A stretch of DNA of 64,000 bases from Vibrio profundi (GCF_005281835.1 NZ_RZIS01000011.1:1-64000), one strand, 5' to 3'; positions 6,834 to 15,894 are shown, counted from the stretch's first letter. A program made the numbers and translations. Notes: generated by a model not told the origin, from the letters alone.

Positions 6834-7580
6834 TTAATGCTTTTCATAAGCACCTTGTTTCGACTGTTTTTCGTAATGCTTGTCTAAGCCTTTGGCTTTG
6901 AGCTTTTTTAAGCCTCGATTAAATGCTGAAAGTAACTCGTCTGAGCGCTTAGACTTTTTAGTAATTATAAGTGAGTATGACTTTTCGACTAGTGGTGTTG
7001 GATGCATCGATATTTGGTCTTGTACTCCAAGGCGCTCGATAAAACTTTCACCAACTTCTGGAAACTCAAATAAAATATCCAACCGGCCAGCCAGTAACTT
7101 TCGATAGTTACCCATTTGATTCTCAATTCTATCTATCACTATCGTCTTATCATGTTCAAACTTAGATACCCCGTAATCGTAACCAAGCACACCACCAATT
7201 TTTAAACCTTGAAGATCGTTGACATCGTTCCAGTTGAAATTCAAATTTGAACGATAAAATATAGCAATTGGTACAGATAGTATTTCATCAGAAAAAAGTA
7301 CTACCTTCTGTCGACTTGGAGTTTTTGAATACACAAACGTACCATCAATATCACCACTAGACACCTTTTGGAAACCCCTCGCCCAAGGTAAATAGATAAG
7401 CTCTACTTCATAACCTTCTAACTCGTAAGCTTCCACGACGATTTGAGCGACATAACCGCCGTTACGAAGGCTCTGGGATAAATAAGGATACCATTCCCCT
7501 GACGCCAGACGAACTTTTCCCGCAGACCAGCAGTCCACAGACCAGAGCAATAACAATATGAATAAGTATGGCTTCTTCAT
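6834..7580 (-). CDS. Periplasmic solute-binding protein, family 3
   Basis: 248 aa with a signal peptide (MKKPYLFILLLLWSVDCWSA). The mature part follows the bacterial extracellular solute-binding family 3 pattern: an early SGEWYPYLSQSLRNGGY ligand-side segment, then LPWARGFQKVSSGDIDGTF, SVPIAIFYR, and LAGRLDILFE. These proteins bind amino acids or similar small molecules in the periplasm. There is no permease or ATPase gene beside it, so it is an orphan: it may feed another transporter or act as a sensor partner. It lies between the prophage junction and the vxr operon. The stop is followed closely by the remnant phage sequence. Ligand unknown. Confidence 0.8.
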   Translation of the reverse strand: MKKPYLFILLLLWSVDCWSAGKVRLASGEWYPYLSQSLRNGGYVAQIVVEAYELEGYEVELIYLPWARGFQKVSSGDIDGTFVYSKTPSRQKVVLFSDEILSVPIAIFYRSNLNFNWNDVNDLQGLKIGGVLGYDYGVSKFEHDKTIVIDRIENQMGNYRKLLAGRLDILFEFPEVGESFIERLGVQDQISMHPTPLVEKSYSLIITKKSKRSDELLSAFNRGLKKLKAKGLDKHYEKQSKQGAYEKH

Positions 7581-7946
7581 TTATGTTCGATCGTTTGCAA
7601 CTAACACTCTAATTCTAGCTCAATACAACTCATACAGAGTGACCACGTAACTAGTTTCGATATTCAAAATATTTCAATTTCCTTTTACCAGCCATCAAAG
7701 CTTATTTATTACAAACCAGCCCTGGCGTCACTATTTTTGACACCAATTGGCGAACTTGTAACACTTTCCTTTCTAGCTGTAAGTAAATTACAGATATTAT
7801 TACAAAACTATACTGAGTTAATACACTAAGACTGTAACTCCTTGATTATATTTAATTTTATCGGTTCGATTAGATCAATTGATTAGGGTTGTGAGATTTG
7901 AGATTTATAATGTGTCGAGGTATACCATTTAGTTATAGTGCTCTAT
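7581..7946. other. Intergenic region upstream of the binding-protein gene
   Basis: About 365 AT-rich bases between the start of the leftward binding-protein gene and the vxr operon terminator. No convincing ORF, RNA gene or dif match was found here. A palindrome ATCAATTGAT lies near 7874-7883. The promoter of the binding-protein gene should lie in the left part but is not obvious. Confidence 0.5.
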
Positions 7947-7971
7947 AAAGTAAAAGGCAGTGTTACCTGCC
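7947..7971 (-). terminator. Terminator at the end of the vxr operon
   Basis: Read leftward, GGCAG and CTGCC (7967-7971 with 7956-7960) form a stem directly after the yoaH stop, followed by TTTTACTTT. A short five-pair stem, but placed exactly at the operon end. Confidence 0.55.
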
Positions 7972-8118
7972 CTATTTTTCACTCACTTCTTTTCTGATTT
8001 GTTCTGCAACAATTTTGATGGCTTCAGCAGTGCTGATCCCCTGAGTCATTAATTCTTGAATTCGTTCAACGGCTTTTTGCTGTTCTTCATGGGATAGTGT
8101 TGGTAGGTCATTTAGCAT
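7972..8118 (-). CDS. YoaH/UPF0181 family small protein, fifth vxr operon gene
   Basis: 48 aa, beginning MLNDLPTLSHEEQQKAVERI and containing IQELMTQGISTAEAIKIVAE. This closely follows the UPF0181 (YoaH) pattern of L-P-x-L-x-H-E-x-Q-Q-x-A-V-E-R-I-Q-E-L-M. It was found by reading the strand directly because it is short. AAGGAG lies seven bases before the ATG but is buried in hairpins (see 8123-8160). A terminator follows the stop at once, so this is the last gene of the operon. By position it corresponds to vxrE of V. cholerae (synteny inference). Biochemical function of the family is unknown. Confidence 0.85.
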   Translation of the reverse strand: MLNDLPTLSHEEQQKAVERIQELMTQGISTAEAIKIVAEQIRKEVSEK

Positions 8119-8122
8119 GGTC

Positions 8123-8160
8123 GACTCCTTATATTTTAGGAGCCGACTATATAAGGAGTC
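8123..8160 (-). promoter_or_regulatory. Alternative hairpins covering the yoaH ribosome binding site
   Basis: In the leftward mRNA, GACUCCUUAUAU pairs perfectly over 12 bases with AUAUAAGGAGUC, which contains the Shine-Dalgarno AAGGAG. A second fold pairs GUCGGCUCCU with AGGAGUCGAC (10 pairs, one G-U), covering the same site and excluding the first. The element starts right after the stop codon of the upstream gene. No U-tract follows, so translational control is more likely than termination. Confidence 0.6.
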
Positions 8161-9324
8161 TTAGTAGCTAGCAAGGAAATTTATTGAAGCGCCCATTGAG
8201 TTTTCATTTGTATAGTTTGCGCTTAGATCCAACTCAAACAGATTTAGTGGAGACAGACCGATACCTGCGGTGATCGTCCCTTCAGAGTCTGAGTATGCTA
8301 AGTTTTGATAATAGCCTGCTCTAACTTGGAGTTGTCGAAGAAGGTCGACCTCCCCCCCTACTCGTATCATTTGAACATTGTCATTGAACGTAGAAAATTT
8401 AGTTGCTTCATTTAAATCGTAGTCAACACTCAATGTAAAGTAATCAGCAACAATACCTGCACCCACCGTATATACAGCTTCAACTTCGTATTTATACTTT
8501 GCGTTTACTGTCCTGGACTCATCTCTAGCAGTGTTGTAAATTTCCTGCGTTAAATCTACTGTATTGATTGAGCGTGGTACCATATTTTTCGCGGAAATGC
8601 CTGCACGGAACGGGCCGTAAAACCATACAGCACCAGCGTCAACATTTAGTATTGTCTTACCAGTGTCATTTTCTCGTAAATCTGCGGTGTCATAATTACT
8701 CGCAGAGGCAATGTAGTTATACGTATAAATACGTTGTAATTTAGGTGAGACGCCGAACGCAATATGTTGACCCATAAAGGTTTGATATTTTGCTAATGCG
8801 ATACCGAGTTCAGTCACCGCTACAGTTACACCTTTAATAGCTGTTAATTCCGCATTATCAACAGCATCAACCTCGCTAGTCCACACATCTGGCGTAATAT
8901 AACTTTCGGTGTAAGCTTTAGCAAAAACATTTGCTGCCAAAAACTGATTCGGTATACCAAAAGCAACAGCCCCACCAAGTTCAAACTGCAACTCATCCCC
9001 CTGCATTGCTGCTAGTGTCGTATTAATTGTTGCGATGTCACCATCTGTCGCGGCTGCAGCTAAGGTGTCGATTTCATCAACGAGATCGTCCTCATTATTA
9101 TATGTAAGACCAAAACTCGGTAGTAGCATCCCAGCGTCATCGTTGCGTCGATAGATTGCAGTTAATGCTGGATTATAGAAAGGCGCGGTAAGATAACTTG
9201 CGGAAACTACACCAACTCCACCCATCGCGTCCCCTCGGGCTTCAATAGAATAGTTTCCCCCAGCAAACGCCGGTAACGCTGCCAGTGACAATGATGTTGC
9301 GATTATTTTAGTATAATTCTTCAT
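8161..9324 (-). CDS. Outer-membrane beta-barrel protein (TraF_2/FadL-like), vxr operon
   Basis: 387 aa with a signal peptide (MKNYTKIIATSLSLAALPAFA). The mature start GGNYSIEARGDAMGGVGVVSA followed by an APFYNPAL motif resembles the FadL-like barrel family that databases label conjugal transfer TraF_2. The rest is alternating amphipathic strands with many aromatic residues, ending FLASY. No conjugation genes are near, so the conjugal label should not be taken as function. It sits fourth in the vxr operon, 51 bases after the DUF2861 gene, and by position matches vxrD of V. cholerae (inference). Likely an outer-membrane channel or structural barrel responding to envelope signals. Confidence 0.7.
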   Translation of the reverse strand: MKNYTKIIATSLSLAALPAFAGGNYSIEARGDAMGGVGVVSASYLTAPFYNPALTAIYRRNDDAGMLLPSFGLTYNNEDDLVDEIDTLAAAATDGDIATINTTLAAMQGDELQFELGGAVAFGIPNQFLAANVFAKAYTESYITPDVWTSEVDAVDNAELTAIKGVTVAVTELGIALAKYQTFMGQHIAFGVSPKLQRIYTYNYIASASNYDTADLRENDTGKTILNVDAGAVWFYGPFRAGISAKNMVPRSINTVDLTQEIYNTARDESRTVNAKYKYEVEAVYTVGAGIVADYFTLSVDYDLNEATKFSTFNDNVQMIRVGGEVDLLRQLQVRAGYYQNLAYSDSEGTITAGIGLSPLNLFELDLSANYTNENSMGASINFLASY

Positions 9325-9375
9325 GCTGATTATTCTTTGTTATATCCCTAACTAAGTTAACGGCATAAGTGTAAT

Positions 9376-10257
9376 TTACTTTAATTCCTCTTCGCTAGAA
9401 ATATCATACGTTTTACTTATCGTTTGCGTTTGTTCGATTACTATATCGCCTTGCCAACGCGCATGATTCATCGAAACGGCTAAAACATACCTATCATTCG
9501 AGAACTTGTTGTTTTCTAGCGTCTTTGGATAGTCCGATTCAAAGGTCTTTCCCCACACTTGTTCATACTGTCCTTCTACATAATCGTACAACCCAACATC
9601 CAATGTTGGTAATGGGCAATATGGGTTGAGCAGCTCTTTTTTGTCAATAATCCAGGAGTCTTTAGAAGACCACCTTACTTGTTGTCGAATAGAAAATTCA
9701 CCAAGAACGATCCACGTACTCCAAGAGCGGTTAGAATCACCCGAGACTGTTAGCCTATATAAGCCTGATTCCAAAGAATTGCCAAGGTTATAACGCTTCT
9801 TATATACGTCATTCGCCCCATCTATAGATTTACTTTGGTTAAAGTCACTATCGGTAGAGATAGTCTTATCCACCCATTTGGTTAGATCAATCTCAGAGAC
9901 TCTATTTTTTGACTCTACTTCAACGACTAACCTATAAGTATCTCTGCCAGGGCTTTGAATGGCATGTCGCCTAACAGTAACTGCATTTAACCATTCAGGA
10001 ATCGAAGGTTTAGTCAGGCTTTTTCCACAGTCTTTATTTAATGATTGCGCAAACAATTCATTTAGATGCTGTCTGTGCTGTTTAGACTCACTGCTTTGCC
10101 AGACTTCAACTAACGAGCTGAACATAGTCGGTAAGTCGTTGTCCAAAATATGTTTATGGACTTGTGTTAGAGAATTACTTTCTTTAAACCAGTCGTTAGC
10201 CTGTGCAGGGTTGCACAAGCTAAACAGTAAACCTAACGTGATCGTTCTTTTAAGCAT
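9376..10257 (-). CDS. vxrC: DUF2861 periplasmic protein (VxrC-like)
   Basis: 293 aa with a signal peptide (MLKRTITLGLLFSLCNPAQA) and no other membrane span. The remaining sequence looks like a soluble periplasmic protein with a helical front part and a beta-rich back part. Its start overlaps the stop of the response-regulator gene by one base, so it is translationally coupled to vxrAB. In V. cholerae the third gene of the vxrABCDE operon encodes a DUF2861 protein; the match in order and family supports the name. Its molecular role is not known. It may modulate the sensor or act on the envelope. Confidence 0.75.
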   Translation of the reverse strand: MLKRTITLGLLFSLCNPAQANDWFKESNSLTQVHKHILDNDLPTMFSSLVEVWQSSESKQHRQHLNELFAQSLNKDCGKSLTKPSIPEWLNAVTVRRHAIQSPGRDTYRLVVEVESKNRVSEIDLTKWVDKTISTDSDFNQSKSIDGANDVYKKRYNLGNSLESGLYRLTVSGDSNRSWSTWIVLGEFSIRQQVRWSSKDSWIIDKKELLNPYCPLPTLDVGLYDYVEGQYEQVWGKTFESDYPKTLENNKFSNDRYVLAVSMNHARWQGDIVIEQTQTISKTYDISSEEELK

Positions 10258-10916
10258 TACGCCTTCATCTTGTAACCAACACCACGCAGAGTTTCAATCT
10301 CTAGCCCCGGCAGTTTTTGTCTTAGCTGGAGAACGTGTGTATCAACAGTACGGGTTGTTGGGAAATGGTTATATCCCCACACATGGTCTAGTAGTTCATC
10401 ACGGGTGAATACACGCCCTAGATTACTGGCTAAAAACAGCAGTAAGTCAAATTCGGTGCGTGTCAACGTAATTGCTTCTCCATTAAACAGCACCTCACGA
10501 GTCGCCTTATCGATCACTAAGTTTTCGGTTGTAACCTTTGAAGTGTCTTGTTCTTCTGAATCTGGTAGTCGCAACTGTGCACGAATACGTGCAAATAGCT
10601 CGGCTTCAGCGAATGGTTTCGTTAAATAATCATTCGCACCGGAATCTAACCCTGCCACTTTATCCTTAACGGTAACTAAAGCAGTAAGTAGAATGACAGG
10701 CACATCTTTCTTTTTCTTCCAAGATGCTAAGTGTTCAACTGAATCTCCGTCCGGAAGCTGACGATCTAGAACAACTAGATCGGCTTGTTCCCAGTAAGCT
10801 TCAACTTCAGAGATTCTTTCAGCATGTAAACAGTCATAACCAGCTTGCTCCAAGCTCACTAATAGACCGTCTGCTAGGTTTTTATCGTCTTCAACTAGAA
10901 GCAATGTCTGTTTCAC
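10257..10916 (-). CDS. vxrB: Response regulator VxrB (OmpR family)
   Basis: 219 aa starting at GTG 10916, which has GGAGAT seven bases upstream. The open frame extends to 10952 but without a better start. The receiver domain has the acidic pair VEDD (9-11), phosphoacceptor D51 (VVLDRQLPDGD), T in LLTAL and K in LTKPF. The C-terminal winged helix shows TRTEFDLLLFLASNLGRVFTRDELLDHVWG, given here in two blocks: TRTEFDLLLFLASN and VFTRDELLDHVWG. The gene overlaps vxrA by 26 bases. In V. cholerae, VxrAB (also WigKR) controls cell-wall homeostasis, type VI secretion and biofilm genes; the same role is inferred here. Confidence 0.88.
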   Translation of the reverse strand: MKQTLLLVEDDKNLADGLLVSLEQAGYDCLHAERISEVEAYWEQADLVVLDRQLPDGDSVEHLASWKKKKDVPVILLTALVTVKDKVAGLDSGANDYLTKPFAEAELFARIRAQLRLPDSEEQDTSKVTTENLVIDKATREVLFNGEAITLTRTEFDLLLFLASNLGRVFTRDELLDHVWGYNHFPTTRTVDTHVLQLRQKLPGLEIETLRGVGYKMKA

Positions 10917-12345
10917 AAGGTATCTCCAAAATAAATGTAGTCGGTGGACCAATCAGGGTCATTTTTCCCCCCATTTTTCCAACCATTGATTCAACAATTG
11001 TTAGGCCTAATCCTAATCCACTTTTACTCACAAATGGCTTTCGTAATTCAGCCCAATTTTTGCGAGACAAGTCTCCATTATCTATTACTTTAAATGTCAG
11101 GCCTTTGTCAGATGTATCAAGCTGTAAAGTAACAGGCGCAACACCATATTTCACAGCGTTTCGTATTAAGTTATCTATGCATGTCCCTAACCAATAGACG
11201 TTTACTTTTGCAGCAATATCTTGGTTAATAACGAGCTGGATTCCAGGTTCAAATTCTTCTTCAATTTTGTACTCTAGCCAATCTCTTACGCTTGGGATCC
11301 ATTCTGTTGCAAGGGGTTGATTATCTGATTGAAGATAATCTTTACTGGCTTCAGCCAACTGTCGTAAACGGCGCGTATCTTCACATAACCGTCTGAATTC
11401 ATCGTATACCGATTCAGGTAAATGCTCAAACTCCCTTCTAAAGCCTTCAACGGTTAAAGACAGGCTAGCTATCGGAGTTCTTAATTCATGCGTTAGGATT
11501 TGTAAGACTAACATCCGGCTTTTTAGTTCTTGTTTTTTGCTGTTCCAGCGATAAAGGGCCCAACCAATCACAAGCAAAATATTGGCAATCACCAACACGA
11601 TCATACTGATGCGTAATACTTGTGAGTGATCTTCAACATCCCAACAAATATTGCCACGCTGTACAAAACAACTACTGTCTTCAGACGACAACTTAAAAGT
11701 CAGCCCTACTTCTTCAGCATTAGTTTTCCAAACGCTGTCATCATACAAATAGTATTGATCGCCTCTTCGAATCCACATTTTGTCTTGTTCGACAAACATG
11801 CTTGCACCGGAGATCAATGCAGTGATCGCTTCGCTATCCATATGCTTCAAGCGATCGAGTAACCCATCACCTTCAAGGTTATTACGCTCTTGAATATGCA
11901 TGAACTTCTTCAGGGTTTCGAATTTGTCTGGATACTTTTCAACGTAACGTGCAGCGTATGTTCCACCACCAGGGTGGATTAACCCGCTACGGCTAAACCA
12001 ACGAGTTCCGAGTTTGGTACCTTTGCACAGTGCTCGTGTAAAAACTAAAGGCTCTGTGATCAAAGGACTAAGTGGAAGTTTTCCGCTACAAGTTTTAGAA
12101 AGTTGATATAAACGTTGGATATCTTTCAATGGATACTTGGCGGTCTGAGGAAGCATTGAAGATGGAGTCAGCAACTTGGTTGGGTAATCAGCTTGTAAGA
12201 TCCTGATATCGTAAGACTCTACCGCATTATGAAGTTCAAACTTTTTACTGAAGTTATCGATACGTTCAGGTAACGAATCTGCAAACGCCTTCGCAGAGAG
12301 CAAAAGTAATAAAGGTGTCAGTATTTTGATTCGTTTTATCGTCAC
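10891..12345 (-). CDS. vxrA: Sensor histidine kinase VxrA (DUF3404 sensor domain)
   Basis: 484 aa. Signal peptide (MTIKRIKILTPLLLLLSAKAFA), a periplasmic domain of about 230 residues of the DUF3404 type (with HPGGGTYAARYV), one membrane span (SMIVLVIANILLVIGWALY), then a HisKA dimerisation helix with phospho-His in HELRTPIASLS. The ATPase domain has N-box IRNAVKYG, VIDNGD and a glycine box SGLGLGLTIVESM. DUF3404 is characteristic of the VxrA/WigK sensor, which in V. cholerae responds to cell-wall damage. Next to pntAB, as in V. cholerae chromosome II. First gene of a five-gene leftward operon. Confidence 0.88.
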   Translation of the reverse strand: MTIKRIKILTPLLLLLSAKAFADSLPERIDNFSKKFELHNAVESYDIRILQADYPTKLLTPSSMLPQTAKYPLKDIQRLYQLSKTCSGKLPLSPLITEPLVFTRALCKGTKLGTRWFSRSGLIHPGGGTYAARYVEKYPDKFETLKKFMHIQERNNLEGDGLLDRLKHMDSEAITALISGASMFVEQDKMWIRRGDQYYLYDDSVWKTNAEEVGLTFKLSSEDSSCFVQRGNICWDVEDHSQVLRISMIVLVIANILLVIGWALYRWNSKKQELKSRMLVLQILTHELRTPIASLSLTVEGFRREFEHLPESVYDEFRRLCEDTRRLRQLAEASKDYLQSDNQPLATEWIPSVRDWLEYKIEEEFEPGIQLVINQDIAAKVNVYWLGTCIDNLIRNAVKYGVAPVTLQLDTSDKGLTFKVIDNGDLSRKNWAELRKPFVSKSGLGLGLTIVESMVGKMGGKMTLIGPPTTFILEIPCETDIASS

Positions 12346-12482
12346 TATTATTATAGAACCAATTCATTCAATTAAATCAAATATATACTATATGCGTTCA
12401 AAGATAAAATGGTTGTACTGACTGCTACGGTTACAAAACACGACTTAATCTATTTATTTGTTTCCAGGAACTTAAACAAAGA

Positions 12483-12506
12483 AAAGCCAGCACGAAGGCT
12501 GGCTTT
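12483..12506 (-). terminator. Terminator after pntB
   Basis: AAAGCCAGC, loop ACGAAG, GCTGGCTTT: nine perfect pairs with T-rich flanks on the leftward side, 16 bases past the pntB stop. Confidence 0.8.
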
Positions 12507-12522
12507 GTATTCAACTACAAAA

Positions 12523-13902
12523 TTAAAGTGCGCGAGAAATCGCATCCACACTCTCTTTTGCATCACCAAAGAGCATTTGAGTGTTGTCTTTAAAGAATAG
12601 CGGGTTTTGAACACCGGCATAACCCGTATTCATTGAGCGCTTAAACACAACGACGTTTTGTGCATCCCAAACTTCTAGTACAGGCATTCCGGCAATAGGA
12701 CTATTTGGATCTTCCAGTGCAGCTGGGTTCACCGTGTCGTTTGCGCCAATTACCAATACTGTGTCTGTGTCGCTAAAGTCTTCATTGATTTCATCCATTT
12801 CTAGAACGACATCATATGGCACTTTCGCTTCTGCAAGCAGAACATTCATATGACCTGGTAGTCGGCCAGCGACAGGGTGAATACCAAATCGAACGTTAAT
12901 ACCTTGGGCGCGAAGCTTTTCAGTAATTTCATGCACTGGGTACTGAGCCTGTGCTACCGCCATGCCATATCCCGGTGTGATGATGACGTTTTTCGAGTTT
13001 TTAAGCATTTCCGCTACTTCTTCAGCAGAAGCCTCACGATGCTCACCTTGATCTTCTACTTCAGAAGAAGTCGACACTTCTTGGCCAAATCCACCAGCAA
13101 TGACACTGATAAAAGAACGGTTCATTGCTTTACACATTATGTATGAAAGAATTGCACCTGATGAACCGACTAACGCACCAGTTACAATTAACAGGTCGTT
13201 CGCTAGCATGAAACCAGCTGCTGCTGCAGCCCAGCCAGAGTATGAGTTCAACATAGAAACAACAACTGGCATATCAGCACCGCCGATAGACGCCACCAAG
13301 TGATAACCGAATGCAAACGCAATCAATGTCATGACGATAAGCGCGAACATACTTCCATCTGCTTCGACGAAACGAGTTAGTAAGAACGCCGATACAACAA
13401 TCGCTGCTAAGTTCCATTTATGCTTGTGCGGAATGTTAAGCGCAGAAGAAGAAATAATGCCTCGAAGCTTACCAAATGCCACAATTGAACCAGTGAAAGT
13501 CACAGCACCGATAAATACACCTAAGAATACTTCAACAAGGTGAATCACATGCTCAGCGTGGCTCGCCGCTTCTGGTGCATCAATATAACTATTGAAACCT
13601 ACCAATACCGCTGCCATACCAACAAAGCTGTGCAAAATAGCAACGAGCTCTGGCATTTCAGTCATTTCAACTTTCTTTGCGTAATGAATACCAATACCGC
13701 CACCGATCACCATCGCAATAATGATCCAAACTACACCTTCGGAATGTGGTCCGAAGATCGTCGCTAACAACGCAATAGCCATACCTGTGATGCCATAGTA
13801 GTTACCTGCGCGAGCAGATTCCTGTTTTGACAACCCAGCTAGGCTCATAATAAAGAATACAGCAGCAACAATATAAGCTGCTTGTACTAATCCTGCAGAC
13901 AT
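12523..13902 (-). CDS. pntB: NAD(P) transhydrogenase subunit beta
   Basis: 459 aa inner-membrane subunit of the proton-translocating transhydrogenase. It couples proton entry to hydride transfer from NADH to NADP+, supplying NADPH. The first ~270 residues hold eight or nine membrane spans. The C-terminal ~180 residues form the NADP-binding domain III, with VIITPGYGMAVAQAQ, RFGIHPVAGRLPGHMNVLLAEAKVPYD split as FGIHPVAGRLPGHMNVLLAE, and VLVIGANDTVNPAA. Length matches E. coli PntB (462). It is 12 bases downstream of pntA in one operon. Confidence 0.95.
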   Translation of the reverse strand: MSAGLVQAAYIVAAVFFIMSLAGLSKQESARAGNYYGITGMAIALLATIFGPHSEGVVWIIIAMVIGGGIGIHYAKKVEMTEMPELVAILHSFVGMAAVLVGFNSYIDAPEAASHAEHVIHLVEVFLGVFIGAVTFTGSIVAFGKLRGIISSSALNIPHKHKWNLAAIVVSAFLLTRFVEADGSMFALIVMTLIAFAFGYHLVASIGGADMPVVVSMLNSYSGWAAAAAGFMLANDLLIVTGALVGSSGAILSYIMCKAMNRSFISVIAGGFGQEVSTSSEVEDQGEHREASAEEVAEMLKNSKNVIITPGYGMAVAQAQYPVHEITEKLRAQGINVRFGIHPVAGRLPGHMNVLLAEAKVPYDVVLEMDEINEDFSDTDTVLVIGANDTVNPAALEDPNSPIAGMPVLEVWDAQNVVVFKRSMNTGYAGVQNPLFFKDNTQMLFGDAKESVDAISRAL

Positions 13903-13914
13903 GTGTTACTCCTT

Positions 13915-15468
13915 TTAGTCTTTACGGAACATTTCAAGCATACGTTTGGTAACGGTAAAGCCGCCAAATATGTTTATGCTTGCAATGAGAACTGCGATGA
14001 ACGCTAAGAAAGTTACAACGCCACTTCCTTGGCCTATTTGTAGCAATGCACCAACCACAATGATGCCCGAAATAGCATTGGTTACCGACATAAGTGGCGT
14101 ATGCAATGCATGTGTCACATTCCAAACTACGTAGTAACCCACCACACATGCCAAAACAAATACAGTAAAGTGAGCTAAGAAAGCAGGAGGAGCTACAGAT
14201 GCGATCCAAGCAAAAGCCCCTACGCCGATAGCGATCGCCGCGATCTTCTTAACTGGAGAGACAGGCTCTTCTACTTTAGGCTCTGGCTTTTTCGGTGCTT
14301 CAACTTTTGCTTGAGGCTGAGCGGAAACTTGAATTGGTGGGGCTGGCCACGTGATTTCCCCCTCCTTAATGACGGTAACACCACGTAATACAACATCTTC
14401 AAAATCTATGTTGATATTGCCATCTTTTTCTTTACATAACAGCTTAACAAGGTTGACGAGGTTTGTAGCATAAAGCTGAGAGGACTGCGTAGGCAAACGG
14501 CCGACCATGTCTGTGTAACCAACCACTTTAACGCCGTTATCCGTCATGATCACTTGGTCAGCGACTGTATACTCACAGTTACCACCATTTGCAGCAGCTA
14601 GGTCAACGATCACGCTACCCGCTTTCATGCTATCTACCATTTCTTTTGTGATCAGTTTTGGAGCTGGTCGACCAGGAATTAACGCAGTCGTAATAATGAT
14701 ATCTACGTCTTTAGCTTGTTCTGCATAAAGCTCTTCCGCTTTTTTATTGAAAGCATCAGACATTTCTTTTGCGTAGCCATCACCAGCGCCAGTATCTTCT
14801 TGGAAATCAACCTCCAGGAATTCCGCGCCCATTGATTCAACTTGCTCTTTCACTTCAGGGCGAACATCAAATGAACGTACGATCGCCCCTAAGCTGCCTG
14901 CCGCTCCAATTGCCGCCAAGCCTGCAACACCAGCCCCAGCCACTAAAACTTTTGCCGGTGGAACTTTACCTGCAGCCGTAATTTGACCAGTAAAGAATCG
15001 ACCAAACTCATGAGCCGCTTCAACAACTGCTCGGTAACCTGCAATATTCGCCATCGAGCTCAAAGCGTCTAACGCCTGCGCTCTGGAAATACGTGGCACA
15101 GAATCCATGGCAAGCACGTTGATATTCTTGCTTGAAAGCTTCTTCATTAATTCAGGATTTTGAGCAGGCCAAATAAAGCTAACTAAGCTTGCGCCTTCGT
15201 TAAGCTGCTCAATTTCATTGATACCGTTAGCTTCATCTACTAATGGTGCATTTACTTTAAAGATAATATCTGAATCCCAAGCTTCTTCTTTAGACACAAT
15301 TGTCGCGCCTGAAGCTTCATAAGCAGCATCTTCAAAGCTCGCTAAGGCTCCTGCCTGAGATTCAACACAGACTTCAAAACCTAACTTTAATAGCTGTTCG
15401 ACCGATTTAGGTGAAGCAGCAACTCGCGTTTCGCCCGCGAGGGCTTCTCTTGGTACACCAATTTGCAC
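13915..15468 (-). CDS. pntA: NAD(P) transhydrogenase subunit alpha
   Basis: 517 aa. The N-terminal domain I binds NAD(H): IGVPREALAGETRVAASP at the start, VLVAGAGVAGLAAIGAAGSL as the Rossmann glycine-rich turn, and GYTDMVGRLPTQSSQLY as the mobile loop. A Pro/Glu/Lys-rich linker (about residues 380-405) leads to four C-terminal membrane spans. It forms a heterodimer with PntB in the inner membrane. Start ATG 15468 has AAGGAG just upstream. Length is close to E. coli PntA (510). Confidence 0.95.
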   Translation of the reverse strand: MQIGVPREALAGETRVAASPKSVEQLLKLGFEVCVESQAGALASFEDAAYEASGATIVSKEEAWDSDIIFKVNAPLVDEANGINEIEQLNEGASLVSFIWPAQNPELMKKLSSKNINVLAMDSVPRISRAQALDALSSMANIAGYRAVVEAAHEFGRFFTGQITAAGKVPPAKVLVAGAGVAGLAAIGAAGSLGAIVRSFDVRPEVKEQVESMGAEFLEVDFQEDTGAGDGYAKEMSDAFNKKAEELYAEQAKDVDIIITTALIPGRPAPKLITKEMVDSMKAGSVIVDLAAANGGNCEYTVADQVIMTDNGVKVVGYTDMVGRLPTQSSQLYATNLVNLVKLLCKEKDGNINIDFEDVVLRGVTVIKEGEITWPAPPIQVSAQPQAKVEAPKKPEPKVEEPVSPVKKIAAIAIGVGAFAWIASVAPPAFLAHFTVFVLACVVGYYVVWNVTHALHTPLMSVTNAISGIIVVGALLQIGQGSGVVTFLAFIAVLIASINIFGGFTVTKRMLEMFRKD

Positions 15469-15861
15469 TTTGTACTCCTTGTGAATTATATCTGTGTATA
15501 CGTGAGGTAGCGTTCACGATTGAATCGATTTACTAGCAGGATTTAATCGTTTGTACCCTTGCATGCAATTTAGGCATCTAATGACATTACTCGAAGATAG
15601 ACTAAAGTGGTACTGTTCAGATCAAGTTTTCATTAAATGAAATCGATACTTCATATAACTAAAATTCACTGATTAGTTAATAAGTTACGATTAAAGCCAA
15701 TTTGTTGTGGTATGACCTTTGAGCTAAATTAAACTCGTATAGCAATCGTCACTTTAATGTTTAAAACGTGACAACGTATCGCTCGATTAGCTCAAATACA
15801 GGGTGGCTATCATGATTTGAAACAAGGTAGAGGTTGACGAGTATGTTTGGTAACACCCATA
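15469..15861. other. Intergenic region upstream of pntA
   Basis: About 390 bases with no convincing ORF. It must hold the pntA promoter (leftward) in its left part. Several AT-rich stretches occur, but no operator could be named. The right end is the terminator of the ComFB operon. Confidence 0.5.
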
Positions 15862-15894
15862 AAAAAGAGCTATTCGCATGAAGCGGGTAGCCCT
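15862..15894 (-). terminator. Terminator of the ComFB/HlyU-family operon
   Basis: Read leftward: GGGCTACCCGC, loop, GCGAATAGCTC, then six T. The stem has two C-A mismatches in its middle, so it is imperfect; the T run and its position after the operon support it. Confidence 0.5.

Noticed and set aside
6816..6838. Partial dif match (TTA, six bases, TTATGT) at the end of the binding-protein gene
   Set aside because: Only the inner halves of the arms match; the XerC arm and distal XerD arm do not, and orientation is opposite to the clear site at 6436-6464.
8161..9324. Conjugal transfer function from the TraF-like barrel
   Set aside because: No type IV secretion or mobilisation gene is present; the gene belongs to the vxr operon and the similarity is to a general outer-membrane barrel family.
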